Source: Prevotellaceae bacterium (GTDB lineage: Bacteria; Bacteroidota; Bacteroidia; Bacteroidales; Bacteroidaceae). From it: 39,970 nt of DNA. The stretch is taken from assembly GCA_015256945.1 (NCBI GenBank), contig JABZLB010000029.1, forward strand, positions 1 through 39,970. Reading direction: 5' to 3'. This document shows, one piece after another, positions 39,923 to 39,970 of this stretch (its first letter is position 1; each line of letters opens with the position of its first letter). The position numbers were made by a program, and so were the translations under genes. Below the pieces are notes generated by a model, which worked only from the letters and a program-made list of their open reading frames with translations, was not told the DNA's origin and did no database searches.

Positions 39923-39970
39923 AATTAATAATGTATCTCTCCTTTGTACTCTTTTGTTGTTGTACAAATA
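39919..39970 (+). CDS. Start of a predicted lipoprotein (partial), possible immunity protein
   Basis: The first 17 codons, MKLIMYLSFVLFCCCTN, run off the right edge. They form a short lipoprotein signal with a CCC cluster, like the CCLCC of the lipoprotein at 37585. The start overlaps the stop of the frame at 39788-39922. Lipoprotein immunity genes directly after toxin ends are common in Bacteroidetes; here the function is inferred from position only. Confidence 0.55.
   Translation, partial: MKLIMYLSFVLFCCCTN

Overview
The window looks like part of the chromosome of a Prevotella-like member of the Bacteroidales. The evidence is a complete type IX secretion core operon (porP-gldK-gldL-gldM-gldN), a BspA-type leucine-rich-repeat surface protein, Kdo transferase, the Bacteroidales form of malate dehydrogenase, and repeated promoter boxes of the Bacteroidetes type (TAnnTTTG, sometimes with TTTG about 20 bases upstream). 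Nothing resembles a plasmid backbone, a prophage, an rRNA/tRNA cluster or a CRISPR array.

Layout. 1-124: the 3' end of an unidentified plus-strand gene. 0.2-7 kb: a minus-strand heavy-metal (probably Cu/Ag) efflux operon cusA-cusC-cusB followed by a small secreted heavy-metal-associated protein. 7.3-9.6 kb: a stand-alone EVE/PUA-like protein and a convergent aminopeptidase P. 9.8-13 kb: malate dehydrogenase, then a DUF3737 beta-helix protein paired with a MalY/PatB-type PLP enzyme. 13.1-15.9 kb: waaA and gltX on the minus strand. 16-19.8 kb: a 7TM-HD phosphohydrolase and a FadL-type outer-membrane transporter. 20-23.2 kb: a BspA-like protein with a long structured leader carrying an 11.5-copy TG repeat, and a 64-residue glycine/acid-rich peptide gene downstream. 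23.3-23.7 kb: an intergenic field of palindromic repeats. 23.7-26 kb: priA. 26.1-32.7 kb: a small outer-membrane barrel protein and the type IX secretion operon. 32.8-36 kb: DUF2795, a reduced methyltransferase-like protein, a DEDDh exonuclease, a DUF1643-like protein and an unknown exported protein.

36-39.97 kb differs from the rest: it is visibly AT-rich, sparsely coding and full of broken frames. It holds a nested inverted/tandem repeat, a truncated lipoprotein-like leader, a candidate lipoprotein, an NTF2-fold immunity protein, a damaged IS982-type transposase and, at the window edge, the first residues of another lipoprotein. Short open frames without starts sit directly before the immunity-like genes, and the last one overlaps the next gene's start as ATGA. 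The simplest reading is a decaying array of polymorphic-toxin C-terminal tails, each followed by an immunity gene. This is the most interesting part of the window. The toxin identity is inferred from arrangement, not from recognised catalytic motifs.

How the genes may work together: the cus operon moves metal ions from the periplasm across the outer membrane. The type IX system exports proteins across the outer membrane. The BspA-like protein has a C-terminal tail that could make it a cargo. The immunity-like lipoproteins would protect against effectors of related cells, but no delivery protein for those effectors is visible here. Most other genes are ordinary housekeeping.
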